Origin: Hyaloperonospora brassicae
Lineage: Eukaryota > Oomycota > Peronosporomycetes > Peronosporales > Peronosporaceae
DNA: 64,000 nucleotides
NCBI GenBank assembly: GCA_947650285.1
Contig: CANTFL010000183.1
Location: forward strand, 1-64,000
Direction of reading: 5' to 3'
A model generated the notes under the pieces. The model did not search any database. It was not told where the DNA came from and worked only from the letters and a program-made list of their open reading frames with translations. Below are positions 1 to 12,169 of this stretch, in pieces. The translations under genes and the position numbers were made by a program. Each line of letters starts with the position of its first letter. Positions within the stretch are counted from its first letter, which is position 1.

Positions 1-967
1 CACGCATTGTACTTAAGTTCATGGGCAGCTTTACAATCAGATTGTAGTTCGGGTCTGCTACGGGACCCACCGGCACAAAGAAGGGTGTGAACGCTTTCTG
101 CAAATAGCAGAATGCCAGCACTTGACTCAAGAAGATGCGCAGCTCGCGCAAAAAGTATAAGGCTCGATCTTTCCGTCTCTACTACTCTTGGCTCGATTGG
201 TCTTTTAAACAGACGGGGGTGCAGCAATCCAGGCGTACAGTTGCTCAAAATGGGCATGGCAATCACTATTTGTTGGCGTGCCCGGCTCCACGTGACCACA
301 GATGTCGCGGACACGCTCGGATCGTTTTCAAATAGCACCGGCAAGTCATCCGGTAGACCCAGATCAGTACAAGGGGTCGACGCTGTGCACGCCAAGAACA
401 TGATTGGCAGGCTGCCTTGAGCTTGAAGAGTTGTCAACATCATCTTCAAGGTCAGGTGTATTGATTCGATTGCATTCTTCCACCGTAACTCAGCCTACGG
501 AAGGTAGAGTACATAGAGTGGCATTTCTGCGCCTTGGTGAGTCTCCGAATGAGTGCCTCTTCTGAATATTGCGAGTTCGAGTCGGCAACGAGGGAAGGGT
601 AGTACAGTGAGAAGTGTGTCAATCGTCTAATGAATGCAGTAGCGTCGGACCGATATACTGCTGTCCCATGCCAGTTTTGCCTGCAATCAAGACGCGAGGA
701 GTGGCAAAGCTACTTAAGCTTCGATATCAAGTGGACACGCTTCCTTTGCTCGCAACGTGCTCCTCTACGATCAGTGGGAAATAAATCACGACAATCAGAG
801 CGCATCCAAGAACTGTAGCTGCTTTTGCTCTTCTTGTAAGCAGCAGTCACGCCTGCAAGGCATGCACGATGGAAAGCCTTAGGACAGGCATCACAGCGAC
901 GAAGCTCGACCTCGTTTCCACGACAAACATTGAACTGATAATAGTCCACGATCCCATATATATCCAC
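1..967 (-). pseudogene. Broken ATAD2/Yta7-like PHD-AAA-bromodomain gene, 3' part off the left edge
   Basis: Three pieces on the minus strand occur in the order expected of a chromatin AAA ATPase. First, positions about 933-855 encode a degenerate PHD finger (C-D-A-C-P-K-A-F-H-R-A-C core; the first Cys of the usual first pair is missing). Second, positions about 708-616 encode a peptide beginning TPRVLIAGKTGMGQQ and ending LLHSLDD, which resembles the second AAA module of ATAD2/Yta7; a further AAA-like stretch (PIMFLACTAS) lies at about 475-340. Third, positions 145-1 encode ELRIFL...PFFVPV...NLIVKLPMNLSTMR, the first half of a bromodomain. The pieces lie in different frames, with stops after LLHSLDD and elsewhere. 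Family knowledge: ATAD2/ANCCA proteins bind acetylated histones. The start lies upstream and is not identifiable. Inference: a decayed copy of a chromatin factor; short introns could explain some but not all breaks. Confidence 0.65.
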
Positions 968-2337
968 ATCGTTCCCTCTTTTGTATTTGTCATCTTTAGC
1001 CTAGAATCTTGGCTTGATTTGGTGCCGTCACAACGGCATCACTGGGTAGTGTTATTTAATAACTTGTCTCAATTTACCTTACTTTCAGTAAACAACGACA
1101 AAGGTATACTTAATAAATGTTCTGACAAAAGCAAATAGCGGGATGTGTCGATAAACATCTCACTACACCTAGAATTGCTGCCACTGTAGCAGTCCTGGAC
1201 CGCTCGCGCAGTGGCAGTGCGATGAAAAGTTAAAGCGTTCTTTTTGTGGCTTTGCCTCATCCCCGCGGTGTTGAAGGAGCAGTAGTTGCCACAAAACGTG
1301 GCAGTCGGCCGACCTCTTCTGCTGGAAGACAATTCCTAACCTCGGGTGGTGTAGTGACGTCGGGGCTCTAGTGGTTGGAGTCGAAGGGATGGAAGAATCG
1401 TATCAAATTGGTTAAGACATAATATAGCTTCTACTTTTGCGTTGGCATCTATAAATTATAAAACGATGGCTACCACCAACCTATTCGAAATGACATGAAG
1501 CTTTTTAAATAAAATCTTGATCTCACTACTTGCTTACACTTGTGGATACACACGACGGAGAGAGCACCAAACCGCTACGCGCAAAATGCTTGCTATAGGT
1601 GCCATTACAGCCCAATAATTGCGTAGAAATCTCGACTAGAAGATTGTTGAAGAACGAAGGGTAGTAATATTTGCTGTGGATTGAAAGTATGTTATTTCGC
1701 TCATTAACTCGGTAGCTTAAAGCCAATCTCTCGTTCATATCGTCCAGTGCGACGCGAATTAGGTTAATTACATCAGGCCGGCTAGTTATTTCAATCACCA
1801 CGACGCGTTCGCGTGTATGCATGCCAGCTGTAAGACCAATCATTTTAAATTAATCTTGTTGGTAGCTGCGCACAGGTGAATTGTAAGGGGGTGGACCTGT
1901 TACGTGACATTATCATTACATGATATGATTAAAAAAGAAAATTACATTCAATGTTTCTCAAATACTATCATAAGACACAAAACTTTCGTGTGGTGACCTA
2001 AGAGCCAGCTGGTTGCTTGATACATGAAGTGATATCTACCCACAAATAGCCGCTTGACGCTTGTGATGGGTGGTGAGTTGACGTCACGATACACGTTCTC
2101 ACATGTATATACTTAAGTTTAGACTAATTAACAAAGACCGAATTTAGGACTTAACCATATTTACTATAATTTACATTCTACTACTACTAAGCTTTGTAGT
2201 CTTAGTAGACAACCTTTCTCTACACAGGTGTATGTGAGGTGACAGAGCATCGACAAACTATTTTTGTCGGTAAGGATTTGATCGGTACTATTATCAGTTC
2301 GTGACTAACAGTTCCCCCGTTCGATTTGCAGAGACAC
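968..2337. other. Unannotated stretch between the PHD/AAA relic and the copia LTR
   Basis: AT-rich sequence with only short open frames. The longest is a 105-codon minus frame at 1,526-1,843 with no recognisable motif. Nothing here can be supported as a gene. Confidence 0.5.
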
Positions 2338-2776
2338 TGTTCGCGACATCGACAGATCAACAGACTGGATCGGGCGTTTGGGAAGGAGGATTCCACGGTG
2401 GTGAGTGCGGGTCCGAGTACCGCCGTGTGCAAGTTAATTGTGACTAACACTTACGACCTGGTGTATGGGTCTCACCAGAAGTGCGATGTGCACGCAGTTA
2501 CGTTCTCCACAACCACGTAATCTTTTTCATTCTGCATATGAAATAGCAGAGTTTTTACCAAAGGTATAGTACGAGACGTAATTACCCAGTGTTAAATGAA
2601 AATGCAAGCGGTGGAGACATAGCTAAAAATCCGTGACTAAGAGTCACTGGCGTCTACCAGCCATTTTGTTCGAGATAAGAACTATTTGAATCCAACTCAC
2701 TTTTCGGGTTTCATCCCCGGCCGTAAGTCGTCGTATTCTTAGTGACAGCTTCATAAGCTAGTTCAACTTTGACACA
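2338..2776 (+). repeat. Left LTR of the copia element
   Basis: Begins TGTTCGCGAC and ends in CA. It matches 8,455-8,893 along its whole length with scattered single-base differences, and the paired copy has the same length. The terminal bases are placed by where similarity stops on both sides, so they may be off by a few bases. Confidence 0.85.
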
Positions 2777-2777
2777 T

Positions 2778-4533
2778 ATGAACCCAAGAAACGACTTCGG
2801 ATACAATTTCAAGCCCTTCGACGGCTCAAATTATTGGTTATGGAGCTACAAGATGTACCTGATGTCGAAGGAGTTGTGGGCCGAAATCGCGCGCGATGAG
2901 ACAACATGTGAGGCAAAGGAACAGCAAGTCCACTCCACGATTGGTCTTAATCTGAGCGACTTGCAGTTGATGCATGTCATCTACTCGGCGACTGCAAGAG
3001 ACGGGTGGGAACGGTTGACCCAATTTTGTAACAGTCAAGATGTGGTAAATCGACTTTGGATGAAGGAGAACTTTACCTTGTTCAAGTCTGCAGCATCAAG
3101 CATGAGCGGTCTTGTCATGAAGCTGGAAGATCTCGTGATGAAGTTGAAGCGCGCTAACTGCAGTTTGAGCGAAGAGGACAGGTTCGCGGCAAGGTTGCGG
3201 TGTCTACCCTCAAGCTTCGAGAGCCTGGTACAGGCTTTTAGCATGTCCGTCGCAAGTGTGGTAAAGCGATCTCAAACTTTACCGTTGGGACGGACATGGG
3301 AGCCCATAGCCCGTTGGCGTCAGTTAATATTAAAAGGATTCTGGTCGGAAGAATACGAGCTGGGACGGGTGGCTCACGATCGTGTACTTCTAACGTACAA
3401 GATCGCGATATCGCTGGTGACAAGGGTGGGATATGTGGTGAAGCTGAGATGGTTATGTAAATAAAGACGAATCTCATCGGAGATCGCAATATCACCCAGA
3501 GATCGCGGTATCAGTTAAGTATCACAAGACCGACTAGATAAAGCGAACCCGATCTGAGATCTCGATCCCAATCTGAGATCTCGATCCCGATTCGATTCGA
3601 TTTTGAACGATTGGAATTATGCGTACAAGTCGGGTGTAGGCCACGTCAAAGTTCCAGGGAGAGCGCACTTGGTGTAAGCCACATAGGTACAAAGGTGCGA
3701 TCATCTGGAGAAAGAGACACGTGGCCTAGAAAGTCGTGATACAGATAGTTCTATCGAGGTGTTAGTTTTTGTCTGATTGGCAAGCATTACAAAAAGTTCA
3801 ATTTTCTTCTGAGAACACGAGTTAACCTTTTATCTGGGTTAGATAACTGACCACCCGACGTAAGGAAGTGTTACATACTTAAATAAAGTAGTGTTCCTGG
3901 ATTGTTTGTGCCAGGGATCGAGGACTCTCATACAAAACCCCTAATGCGATTCGACACAGCAAACAAGTAAAGGCGAAGGGTGCAAGATCGCTAGACGGCT
4001 CAAGTGGTCAGAAGTATCGCGAGTCACGTATCTACTTTAAACAAGGCAATTTCATAGAGATCAAGTTGATTGATATCGAGCACCTTACAAGTACAACCGC
4101 TATCGTGTGAATATTTCAACGCGACAGTCCCAATCTTTCCACGGTCAAGTTTTGCATTGACTCGATTCCACCTGGAAGAATGAAATTCGCCCTACCGACG
4201 GGAACACAAGGTGAACGAAGTATACAGCAAGGAATTGGAGTGACCACTCCGTTAGTCGGTCGGCTGGGGTCCAGTGGAGAGCTGGAATGGACTCCTCCAA
4301 ACGATCGATCGCCACTCCACCACAGAAGCATCGATTTTAGTGACCTCGTAAGTAAGTTGATTGCCGAAGAACTGCGCCCGAAGAAGGCTGCGCGGGTAGA
4401 AGAAGAAAGGGACCTTTACACAGGCAAGAGTAAGGTTAAGAGATACTCAAAGAAGCAGCAAAAACGGCGCACGAAAGGCCCATCGTGAGCCTGCTACAAC
4501 TGTGGCAAGGTCGGACACTACGCTAGAGATTGT
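2778..4533 (+). pseudogene. Copia gag, split by a solo LTR, with zinc knuckle
   Basis: The first half (2,778-3,256) has the copia Gag N-terminal signature F-x-G-x-N-Y-x-x-W and the helical L...L...R..LP..F/Y spacing typical of the family. The frame runs into the inserted solo LTR at 3,257. It resumes after 4,324 exactly where expected: SMSVAS joins IDFSDLVSKLIAEELR across the insert. An in-frame TGA (4,486-4,488) precedes an otherwise good CCHC knuckle, C-x2-C-x4-H-x4-C, at 4,492-4,533. Gag normally forms the virus-like particle and binds element RNA. This copy cannot do so because of the insertion and the stop. Confidence 0.85.
3257..4324 (-). mobile_element. Solo LTR (GATC-rich family) nested in copia gag
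   Basis: Read on the minus strand it starts TGTGGTGGAGTGG and ends GCTTTACCACA, giving TG...CA termini and a 6-bp terminal inverted repeat. The same ends and internal blocks recur in the complete copy at 30,231-31,400 and in the composite at 20,943-23,769. The flanks are caag (left) and gaag (right), a 4-bp target duplication with one change. No internal retroelement genes are present, so this is a solo LTR left by recombination. Its insertion post-dates the copia element. Confidence 0.8.
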
Positions 4534-4622
4534 CACTCCTTTCGAGGTCCAAGGGAGCAAAAGTATGAACGGTCTAATTTCTCATTCAACGCTAGCGGAG
4601 GATTCGCGAGTGACAGCTGGTC

Positions 4623-5720
4623 ATGGACAGTCGTGCGTCAGGACACATGTGCAAGGATCGGGATGCGCTCGAAGACTTTGAAGTAGTTAACCATGCACGA
4701 AGTACATTAATCGCGAAGAGCGACGTGAAGATGAGCGTCGTTGGAAATGGGACAGTGAAGTTGCGCATTTGGACAGGGAATGCGTCATTCGACGCTCGAC
4801 TTGAAAATACAATTCCTTCAAGTTCAAGATTTATTAAAGAACCTGTTTTTGCTCACGGCTGCGGCAGCCCGCGGCGTGAAAGCGGATATCATGTGCAACG
4901 AGTGTGTGGTGAAGCGTGGCGGCATACCGGTCGTAACAGATAGGAAGCAGAGATTCCTATTGTATTTGACTTGAATTATGGTACGGAATGTCACATAGCC
5001 GGAGACAAGACTGAGCTATGGCATAGAAGACTGGGCCGCGCGTCGTATGGTACATTGAATGCCATGGTCAATGAAGAAAGGCCAAATGCGCGGATCTGAA
5101 GTCGAACGTTGCGTGCGACATATGCGCAACGTCAAAGCAATTGCGCGAGTCATTTGATACAAGCTAAGAAGAAGCTGAAACCAGGGAGAGTTCGCGCTCA
5201 AACTTGGTAATGTGCTCCAACGTTTTAGGACCTATTACGCCAACGTCTAGATCCGGCTTCAGTTATGTCGTGACTATATCATGACGATGAGCCGGCACGT
5301 GATGGTGTATACGTTGCAAAAGAAAAGCGACGTTGCGAGTGCGTATAAGAGGTTCTAACAAGAGATCAAGACCGCTTTTGGAACAACGATAAAGGTGCTA
5401 CAAAAAAAACGGCGGAGCGTTCCGTAACGCGGCGATGAGAAAACATTTCAAGGCAAATTTTCCAAGCAAGATTTCACAGTTCCTTACAACCCTGAACAGA
5501 ACGGGATGGCGGAGCGTATAAATTGCACGCTGGTGGAATTGCCGCGCTGTATTCTTAAGGAAAACGGTCTCGACAAGTCCTAACGGTGCGAGGCACTATT
5601 GACAGCGGCAGACATCCCGAGCATTCTGCCGAATGCGTCGAACAAGAACTCAAGGCCGTACGATACGATATTTAAAAAAGGATCTGCGCATCCATCACAT
5701 GCGCGTGTTTAGTGCGTAAT
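4623..5720 (+). pseudogene. Copia protease and integrase remnants
   Basis: The protease begins with D-S-R-A-S-G-H-M, the copia D-S-G-A-S-x-H-M active site with the catalytic-loop Gly changed to Arg. A GAG-pre-integrase segment follows (about 4,981-5,065, with LWHRRLGRASYGTLNAM). The integrase core remains as fragments, including NPEQNGMAER at about 5,489-5,517. Frameshifts and stops separate every block. Known role: protease matures the polyprotein and integrase inserts the cDNA. Neither can be made here. Confidence 0.8.
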
Positions 5721-6324
5721 GTTATGCACACGTGCTAAAGGAGAAGAGGCGGAAGCTGGACAACTCAGGCGTAAAATCTTTCTTTCTCGGCTGCGCGAAG
5801 CACCTAAACGCGTATTGACTTCTAAACACGGACGACGGATCAATTGCAGTTTCAAGAAGAGTAAGGTTCTCGGAGCACTCCGTTTCTGAAGTTTCGAAAA
5901 AACAAAACACGCGAATCTTCGATGTCATTAAAAAGAGAAAAGAGTGGAGGCGCCGTTACCCGATGATGAAGACATGGAAACATCGATGACCGAAGAAGCG
6001 CTCCGTCCACCACCATTACGAGAACAGGACGTCTCAAATATTGATATGGGTAATCGACCAAGCTAATCCATTTCGACGTGCGCATCCAGCACACCCCGAC
6101 AACACGGATAAGAAGATTGAATGGTGAGACCGGTACGGAGAAATCGCGGCGTGGTTCGCTACGAACAAGGTTTTTTAAACCATTGTCGCGGGCAATCTAA
6201 TCTGGACGACTATGAAGCTGACTTCGACTTATTTTACTTGTTTTCGGCTAGAGAAGATGAGTAAAGAGCGTCCAGTGATATAGGTGTGATGAAGAGCGAC
6301 TAATAGGAGCGGTGGCTGTAGGCA

Positions 6325-7110
6325 ATGAAGACCAAGACGAAGTCGCTTGAAGGACACATCATATGGAAGCTAGTGAACAGATCATCAATCAACAAGACTG
6401 TCGGCCGCAAGTGGGTCTCTAAGATCAAGCGCGACCCAAGTGGTGATTCTATCAAGTTCAAGGCTCGATTGGTTGAAATGGGGTTCACAAAGAGTCCTGA
6501 AATTGACTACAATGAGACCTTTGCAAGAGTGGCGTGCAAGGAATCAATCAACATAGTGTTGGCGATCGCTGCAGCTGAATGCCAGGGGACAGAGAACGTC
6601 GATGTTGATACAGCGTTCTTCTATGGTGAAGTGGAAGAAGAGAACTACGTGGACTAATCTGACGGCTTTGAGGATGGAGAAACCCAACAAAGAAATGTTT
6701 GCTGCAGAAGGCGCTATAAGATACGAAGCAAGATGCGCGGCCGTCGAACAACACGTGTAGCCAGCACTTAAATGATCAAAGATTAAGTGGCAGTCATAGT
6801 ACCCGTGTTTCTTCATTCGAGTAACGAGAGAAGAGTTTATCATCATCGTGATCTACGTGGACGACTTGATGATGTTTTGCAAAGCGAAGGGACACGCAGC
6901 AAGTATCGAGAACTCCGTGAAGGAAGAATTCACCATCAAAGATCTTGGAGTTAAGGTATCAAGTACTGCCTCGGGATCGAAATTCATTGTAAGCACGAAT
7001 ATGAAATGATTAAGATGAATAAGAAGGCGTATGTTAAGCGAATTTCGTAAAAGTTCGGCGTTGAGAAACGTAGGAACGTGTACATCTTTGGTGGATTGAA
7101 TCTCGAAGCT
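6325..7110 (+). pseudogene. Copia reverse transcriptase remnant
   Basis: A 110-codon open block (6,325-6,657) carries the copia RT start GRKWVSKIKRDPSG...KARLVEMGFTKSPEIDYNETFA, followed by VDVDTAFFYGEVEEE. A stop interrupts it at 6,655-6,657. The catalytic Y-V-D-D box is intact at 6,854-6,865 in a later fragment, followed by a KEEFTIKDLG segment. The enzyme would copy element RNA into cDNA, but this copy is fragmented. Confidence 0.85.
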
Positions 7111-7139
7111 GGTCAAAATGGGTCAAGAGGAAGTGCTTG

Positions 7140-8356
7140 TTACCAGTACTCATAACGTGAGCTGATGGGCGCATTGATGTACATAGCCACATGTACGCGT
7201 ATAATGTTTGCGAAGTTGGGTAGTTTTGCGAGCGCTACGACAATCCCCACTGGACAGGGGCGAAGCAAATTGTCAAGTATCTCAAGACGACTCAAATTTA
7301 AGCACCGTATTCAGCGGCGTGAACAAGGAAGAGCTGCTTAGATTTGCGGATTCAAACTGGGCTGGCGACCTCGATACGTGGCGTGTAACGGGGTACACGT
7401 CGACTGGTAGTCGACAATAGGTGTGGTGCACACAAGAGATGGGGTCCCCATTGAAGTGTTTTTAGGACACAGTAATAATTGTTGAAGACCGATGTCTGTC
7501 AACCATTGATTAAGAGATCTTTTGAGAGGTTTATTCAGGACATTATCGAGTAGGTTAATCCCGTTGTTCGAAGGTATTCTTTTAGGTTAAAAGAAGAAAT
7601 AAAGTTCGGTTCTCATTTTGATCCGATAGACGCGTGCCTCTTAGAGGCGTCCTGTGAATCGTAAGAGGAGGCATCAACGCCTTCTTAAGACAGCTACTTC
7701 TTGTGCACTCTTTGCATTGATTCCATGAATCGTTTGATCCCCCTGGAACATGGACCGAAAGCTCTCTGAGCTTGTTGACTCTTTAAGTCGGGTTCTTTAA
7801 ACCAACCCTTAGCTCTCTGAGTTGTTTGACTCTACAAGTCAGGTTCGTAGAGACAAAGTTGCTCGTTGAGCGTTAAAGCCTTTCTCTGACTAAAGGAGCT
7901 GTCTAGCTCCGTTAAATGGCGTTCGACAACAGGATGTGTTTTATTCCTCAACGGGAGCGCGATGTCGTGTAATCGAAGTGGTAGTCAACGGTCGCGACCT
8001 CAAGTACTGAAGCAGAGTACATGAGTCTGTGCAGCGTTACGCACTAAGCAATTTGACTTCGACGCCTGCTCAGGGACCTGACCTACTGCGCTACAATAGA
8101 GAAGACAAATATTAAGGACAATAAGGGTATGCTGCGCTGTTCAAGACCCCTTGTATTACTCGCGTACGAGGCACAACGTTATCAAGTTTCACGTTCTTCG
8201 TGATTAGGTTGCAAATACAGTGATCGCTCTCCAGACTAAGCCAACGGAAGAAATGGTCGCAGATGGATTTACCAAGTCACTTTCAAGAGACAAGCACACC
8301 AAGTTCATCATGGGTCTGGGAATGGAAATGTATGATACGCACATTGCACTCACATA
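7140..8356 (+). pseudogene. Copia RNase H remnant, interrupted
   Basis: The block starts with RELMGALMYIATCTR (about 7,160) and reaches a V-W-C-T motif at about 7,423. It is then interrupted and resumes at about 7,997-8,035 with TSSTEAEYMSLCS, the conserved copia RNase H acidic motif. It closes with PTEEMVADGFTKSL...KHTKFIMGLGME (about 8,236-8,330), the normal copia C-terminus. Several frames are used, so it is non-functional. Confidence 0.8.
7480..7931. repeat. Probable solo LTR inserted in copia RNase H
   Basis: The 452-bp piece has TGTTG...CAACA ends and splits the RNase H frame. It contains an imperfect direct repeat of about 50 bp at about 7,755-7,850 (agctctctgag...gactct...aagtc twice). 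No matching target duplication is seen (ataat against ggatg), so the boundaries could be wrong by tens of bases. Confidence 0.45.
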
Positions 8357-8454
8357 AAGAGAGAGTGTTAACGAGTGATGTTGCGGCGACAATTGCATGA
8401 AGTATATTGCATATTAGCACTACATATGTCCTTTGGCAGGGTTATACTGTGTAA

Positions 8455-8893
8455 TGTTAGCGACATCGGCAGGTCAACAGACTGGCTCAGGCGTTTGGGA
8501 AGGAGGATTCCACGGTGGTGAGTGCGGGTCCGAGTACCGCCGTGTGCAGGTTAATTGTGACTAACACTTACGACCTGGTGTATGGGTCTCACCAGAAGTG
8601 CGATGTGCACGCAGTTACGTTATCCACAACCACGTAATCTTTTTCATTCTGCATATGAAATAGCAGAGTTTTTACCAAAGGTATAGTACGAGACGTAATT
8701 ACCCAGTGTTAAATGAAAATGCAAGCGGTGGAGACAGAGCTAAAAATCCGTGACTAAGAGTCACTGGCGTCTACCAGCCATTTTGTTCGAGATAAGAACT
8801 ATTTGAATCCAACTCATTTTTCGGTTTTCATCCCCGGCCGTAAGTCGTCTTATTCTTAGTGACAGCTTCATAATCTAGTTCAACTTCCATACA
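8455..8893 (+). repeat. Right LTR of the copia element
   Basis: Direct copy of 2,338-2,776 with the same 439-bp length, start TGTTAGCGAC and end CA. It lies just after the RNase H C-terminus, as a 3' LTR should. Confidence 0.85.
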
Positions 8894-10770
8894 TAGCATT
8901 CGTATGCACGTTTAAGGACGCAACTGGCGCCATTTTCGGCCAAGAATCTACTTTTTTAGACACAGTGCATTGTCAAAGATAAGCGTATGGTCGCAAAATC
9001 GGCTGATAAGGTTTGTCGGTCTAGGTCTTGCATGCATGTCTACTCTTTGTGATGACAAAATTCGAACCAAGTTCGCTTTGTTTGCCGTATTCCTTCTTCT
9101 CCCCTGAATGAGGGAAGTAATCAAGTGCACATTATTGTAAAATCATGTATTTTCGTAGATGATTTTTTGATGATATAATTGACATGCACTAAGATACAAG
9201 GTGCTAAAATCTTTGTTATCGGGTAGAGATGGTGTGGGCTAGACCTCTGTGTAGTGGTGGTAATGCTCGAGCTTTAAAGTGCCGTCCAGCTCCTTGGAAG
9301 GCGTTGAACGCTTTATATCCGTATATATATAATCACGCAGACGGCTATGACCATTCGTAGGCAACCGTGCGTGTACTTACGTACAGTAAGCGAAAAAAAG
9401 ACACCCATTAGTAGGCAGCCGTGTGTACACAAGTGCGAAGATCTTTTTTCCAGAACCGAAAAATAGCGGTTGTTGCTGTTCCTGCGATATACCATAACTG
9501 AGAGTTTTGATACACCAACTGACATATAAAGAACTATGTTGGCAGGTATCACATATTTTGTTACCCGCGTGGCGGTGCTTGATTATTACATGAAACCGTT
9601 CCACGATGATTCAATGTCTATATAAGCGAGCGAATACAATTTTCTTGAATTGAAGGAAGCTGACCACAATCGATAAAACATCATATCGCTTCTAATCATA
9701 CCTTGCAACGGATTATTGGTTTAGATAAGGAGGCGGGTTTCAATATGCTGCTTTTTCGTGATCCATTCCGTCCCATTCATGCTGCACATTACCATCATAG
9801 TCGTACGCGGGTTAATCACATTGCACGTAAGTTTGCGAGCAACCGCCCAATAAAAATCACTCTTGAAGCTTGCCATATTAAACTACGTGTGATATCGCGG
9901 GCGAATTGGTCTTGGTCAGTCACCACTTGTAAAACCTCAATTTCCATACAGTTCCCAAATGCATAGGTTGTCATTGTCACCAGTTTTAGTCTTTATTTGT
10001 CGTCACCGTCATTAGTACTAGCCGTTATTCAAAGGTGGGAAAATCGTCGCCCGTTTTAATCCAATACATATAGGACGATATTCGAGTTCAAGCATACATG
10101 AATTGACTCCTACTTCATTCAACTTAGCACGTTACCGCTTCATTTGTGGGAATGACTGTGGAATGGATTGCCGTACAGCAATTTTGTCACACGAAATTGA
10201 ACAGATTTATATGCCTACGCGAAGGTCGGCGACATGCGTTGTCCACGTCATCAATAGAAGATAGATGAGTGATGTTATATACATGATGCGTGGAATTACA
10301 GGAACTAGAATCGGCATCAGTTTTTCTGACATCTTAAAGAGATCTGCATAATTGAAGAAATCGCCTGATTACGCGCGGATCGGGCAATGGGATTAGGATT
10401 TGAATTTATTACCTCTTCGTATTGGGACTTTCAGCCACCTTTTTATCAAAAGGTACGATCTGTGAAGATTTCAATGCGGTAGGAGCCGCTCAAACTGGAT
10501 ACGGCGTCGTGGGTGCGGCGGATGACCCAGTTCCTGTCAAAGTAACTATCATAGACGCTTGAGCTTGATTGTCTTGGTCATTTTGTAGTTGCAGCCTGCT
10601 TGCCGTCATTTCCTAAATTTCCGCCAAGCTGCCAAAAAGGCGTGGACAACTATGAAGCCTTCTAATTCCGTTAGGAAGTTACCAGGATACTATGGGCTAA
10701 TATTGATCCAATGTCTAGCACTACCTCCCAAACGGACGAACTAGCCACCGCATTGCACTGTCAAAGTGCT
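8894..10770. other. AT-rich intergenic stretch, no gene seen
   Basis: Only short, motif-free open frames. A roughly 25-bp direct repeat (cattcgtaggcaaccgtg and cattagtaggcagccgtg) occurs at about 9,351 and 9,408. Nothing else is supported. Confidence 0.4.
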
Positions 10771-12169
10771 TCAGAATGATAAGCCATCCAAATCAAATGA
10801 ATCGCTCCATTCTGCGTAAGAATATATTAGTACGCCAATCCACCGCCAATCCCTACAAAGTATAACTTTGGGCGTTGTATGTGCAGATATGGGGTCTTTC
10901 GGATCAAACTTTGATGCGCCATATTCCTGGAAGTACGCGGTAAGCCTTTCGAAGTATGTGAAATGGGCGACGATATGAAACTTTACTGCATACTTCGTGT
11001 ATGCATCGACGTGGGGTCCCGTCAAGTACAAACTACCGGGACCAGACAGATCCATTGGCGGTCGGACGCATATTGGCCACCCGGTACACAGCGTTCCAAA
11101 AGATAACGTTGACGTAAGAAGAAAATGACGCTTCGTATCTCTGTCAAAGAGAAAAGATACATACATCGCTTAAGTGGACTGTAGCTAATCGTCTTGGTGA
11201 TGTTGTATAAATATTCCATAGCTCTGTCATGATCACATTCAATCGACTTGCGTTCATCAACGTACTCTCGGTAACTAAATTATGTACGTAGGCGACAAGC
11301 CGAAATGTAGATATTACTACGCAGTCTAAAAAACACCTTCCAATTACGCTCGAATTGTCCTGTGTGTAAGTCTCGCTCCTTCGCGTCGAGAGCGATCTTC
11401 AAAAATTCAGACAAGCGTCTGCAGACTATGCCGATGTTCGCAACCCGATTCAGAATGCTACATCCGTTCTGCTCTTCGTCAGGAATTCAGCTGCTTGAAT
11501 GGATTTTTCCAGATGCAAGCAAAGCGCCCGCCAATTCTCGAAACATTGTGCGTTGTACACTACCAAGTCAAACGTGAATGTTTTGTATGTATACATGTGG
11601 TCTCGTGGTCGATAAGATACCTTGAAGGATAGTACATCCACCTTGGTAGCCTTCGCCCAATAATTCGTTAGTGTTAGATTGTCTCATTCGACTTTGGTAA
11701 TCATGTGAGTTGCAGAATGGACTCGAAGGCCTATTTGGTGTTGTACAGAATATGAGTCGCCTTTCTGGAAATCTAGTCTTTCATTGCTTATGAGGTGCGT
11801 CGCAGCTGCACAATGTTCCTCGAAGAAATGGTAAATAATACCTTTTTGTCGCTGTGTAATTGTAAAACCAATTTTCTCCCGGAAAACGAGTGCAGTATAT
11901 GTCTCAGCTGTGTCATTAATTATAGCATATAGTTCAGATAGCATTGACATCCTTGAATTTCGTATAGGTCCATAAAGAGCTACTTTACGATCCTCTACCA
12001 TCCCTTCATCCATTACCTGTGGCAGACCCTCCAATGACGGCTGGTCCTGTGTCTTCGCTCTCGCTTCGGGGATCGTGCTTCGAAAATTATAAGACATGAT
12101 CAACCTGTGAAGATTTCCCCCAGATTCAGTGCCGCCAGGCGTAAGTGGATGAGGCGTCAGATGCCCCAC
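10771..12169 (-). pseudogene. Decayed protein-coding gene of unknown family
   Basis: Successive minus-strand frames give protein-like, hydrophobic/charged balanced segments. They are 12,169-11,684 (161 codons); about 11,640-11,450 (contains FENWRALCLHLEKSIQAAEF); about 11,445-11,290 in another frame (contains RRLSEFLKIALDAKERDLH); and 11,166-10,771 (131 codons, contains HFTYFERLTAYFQEYGASKFDPKDP). The blocks abut with stops or frame changes between them. That pattern suggests one former gene of roughly 450 residues rather than random frames. I do not recognise the family, and short introns are an alternative for some breaks. No transposase or RT motif is seen. Confidence 0.4.

Larger units (their letters stand above)
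2338..8893 (+). mobile_element. Decayed Ty1/copia LTR retrotransposon with nested insertions
   Basis: Two direct 439-bp LTRs (2,338-2,776 and 8,455-8,893) bracket copia-order remnants on the plus strand: gag, zinc knuckle, protease, integrase, reverse transcriptase and RNase H. Many stops and frameshifts break the frame, so the element is inactive. Two inserts interrupt it: a 1,068-bp solo LTR in gag (3,257-4,324) and a roughly 0.45-kb LTR-like piece in RNase H (7,480-7,931). Removing both gives an internal region of about 4.2 kb, a normal copia size. No 5-bp target duplication is visible (flanks gacac and tagca), and no clear tRNA-primer site follows the left LTR. The LTRs remain very similar. 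Confidence 0.9.
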
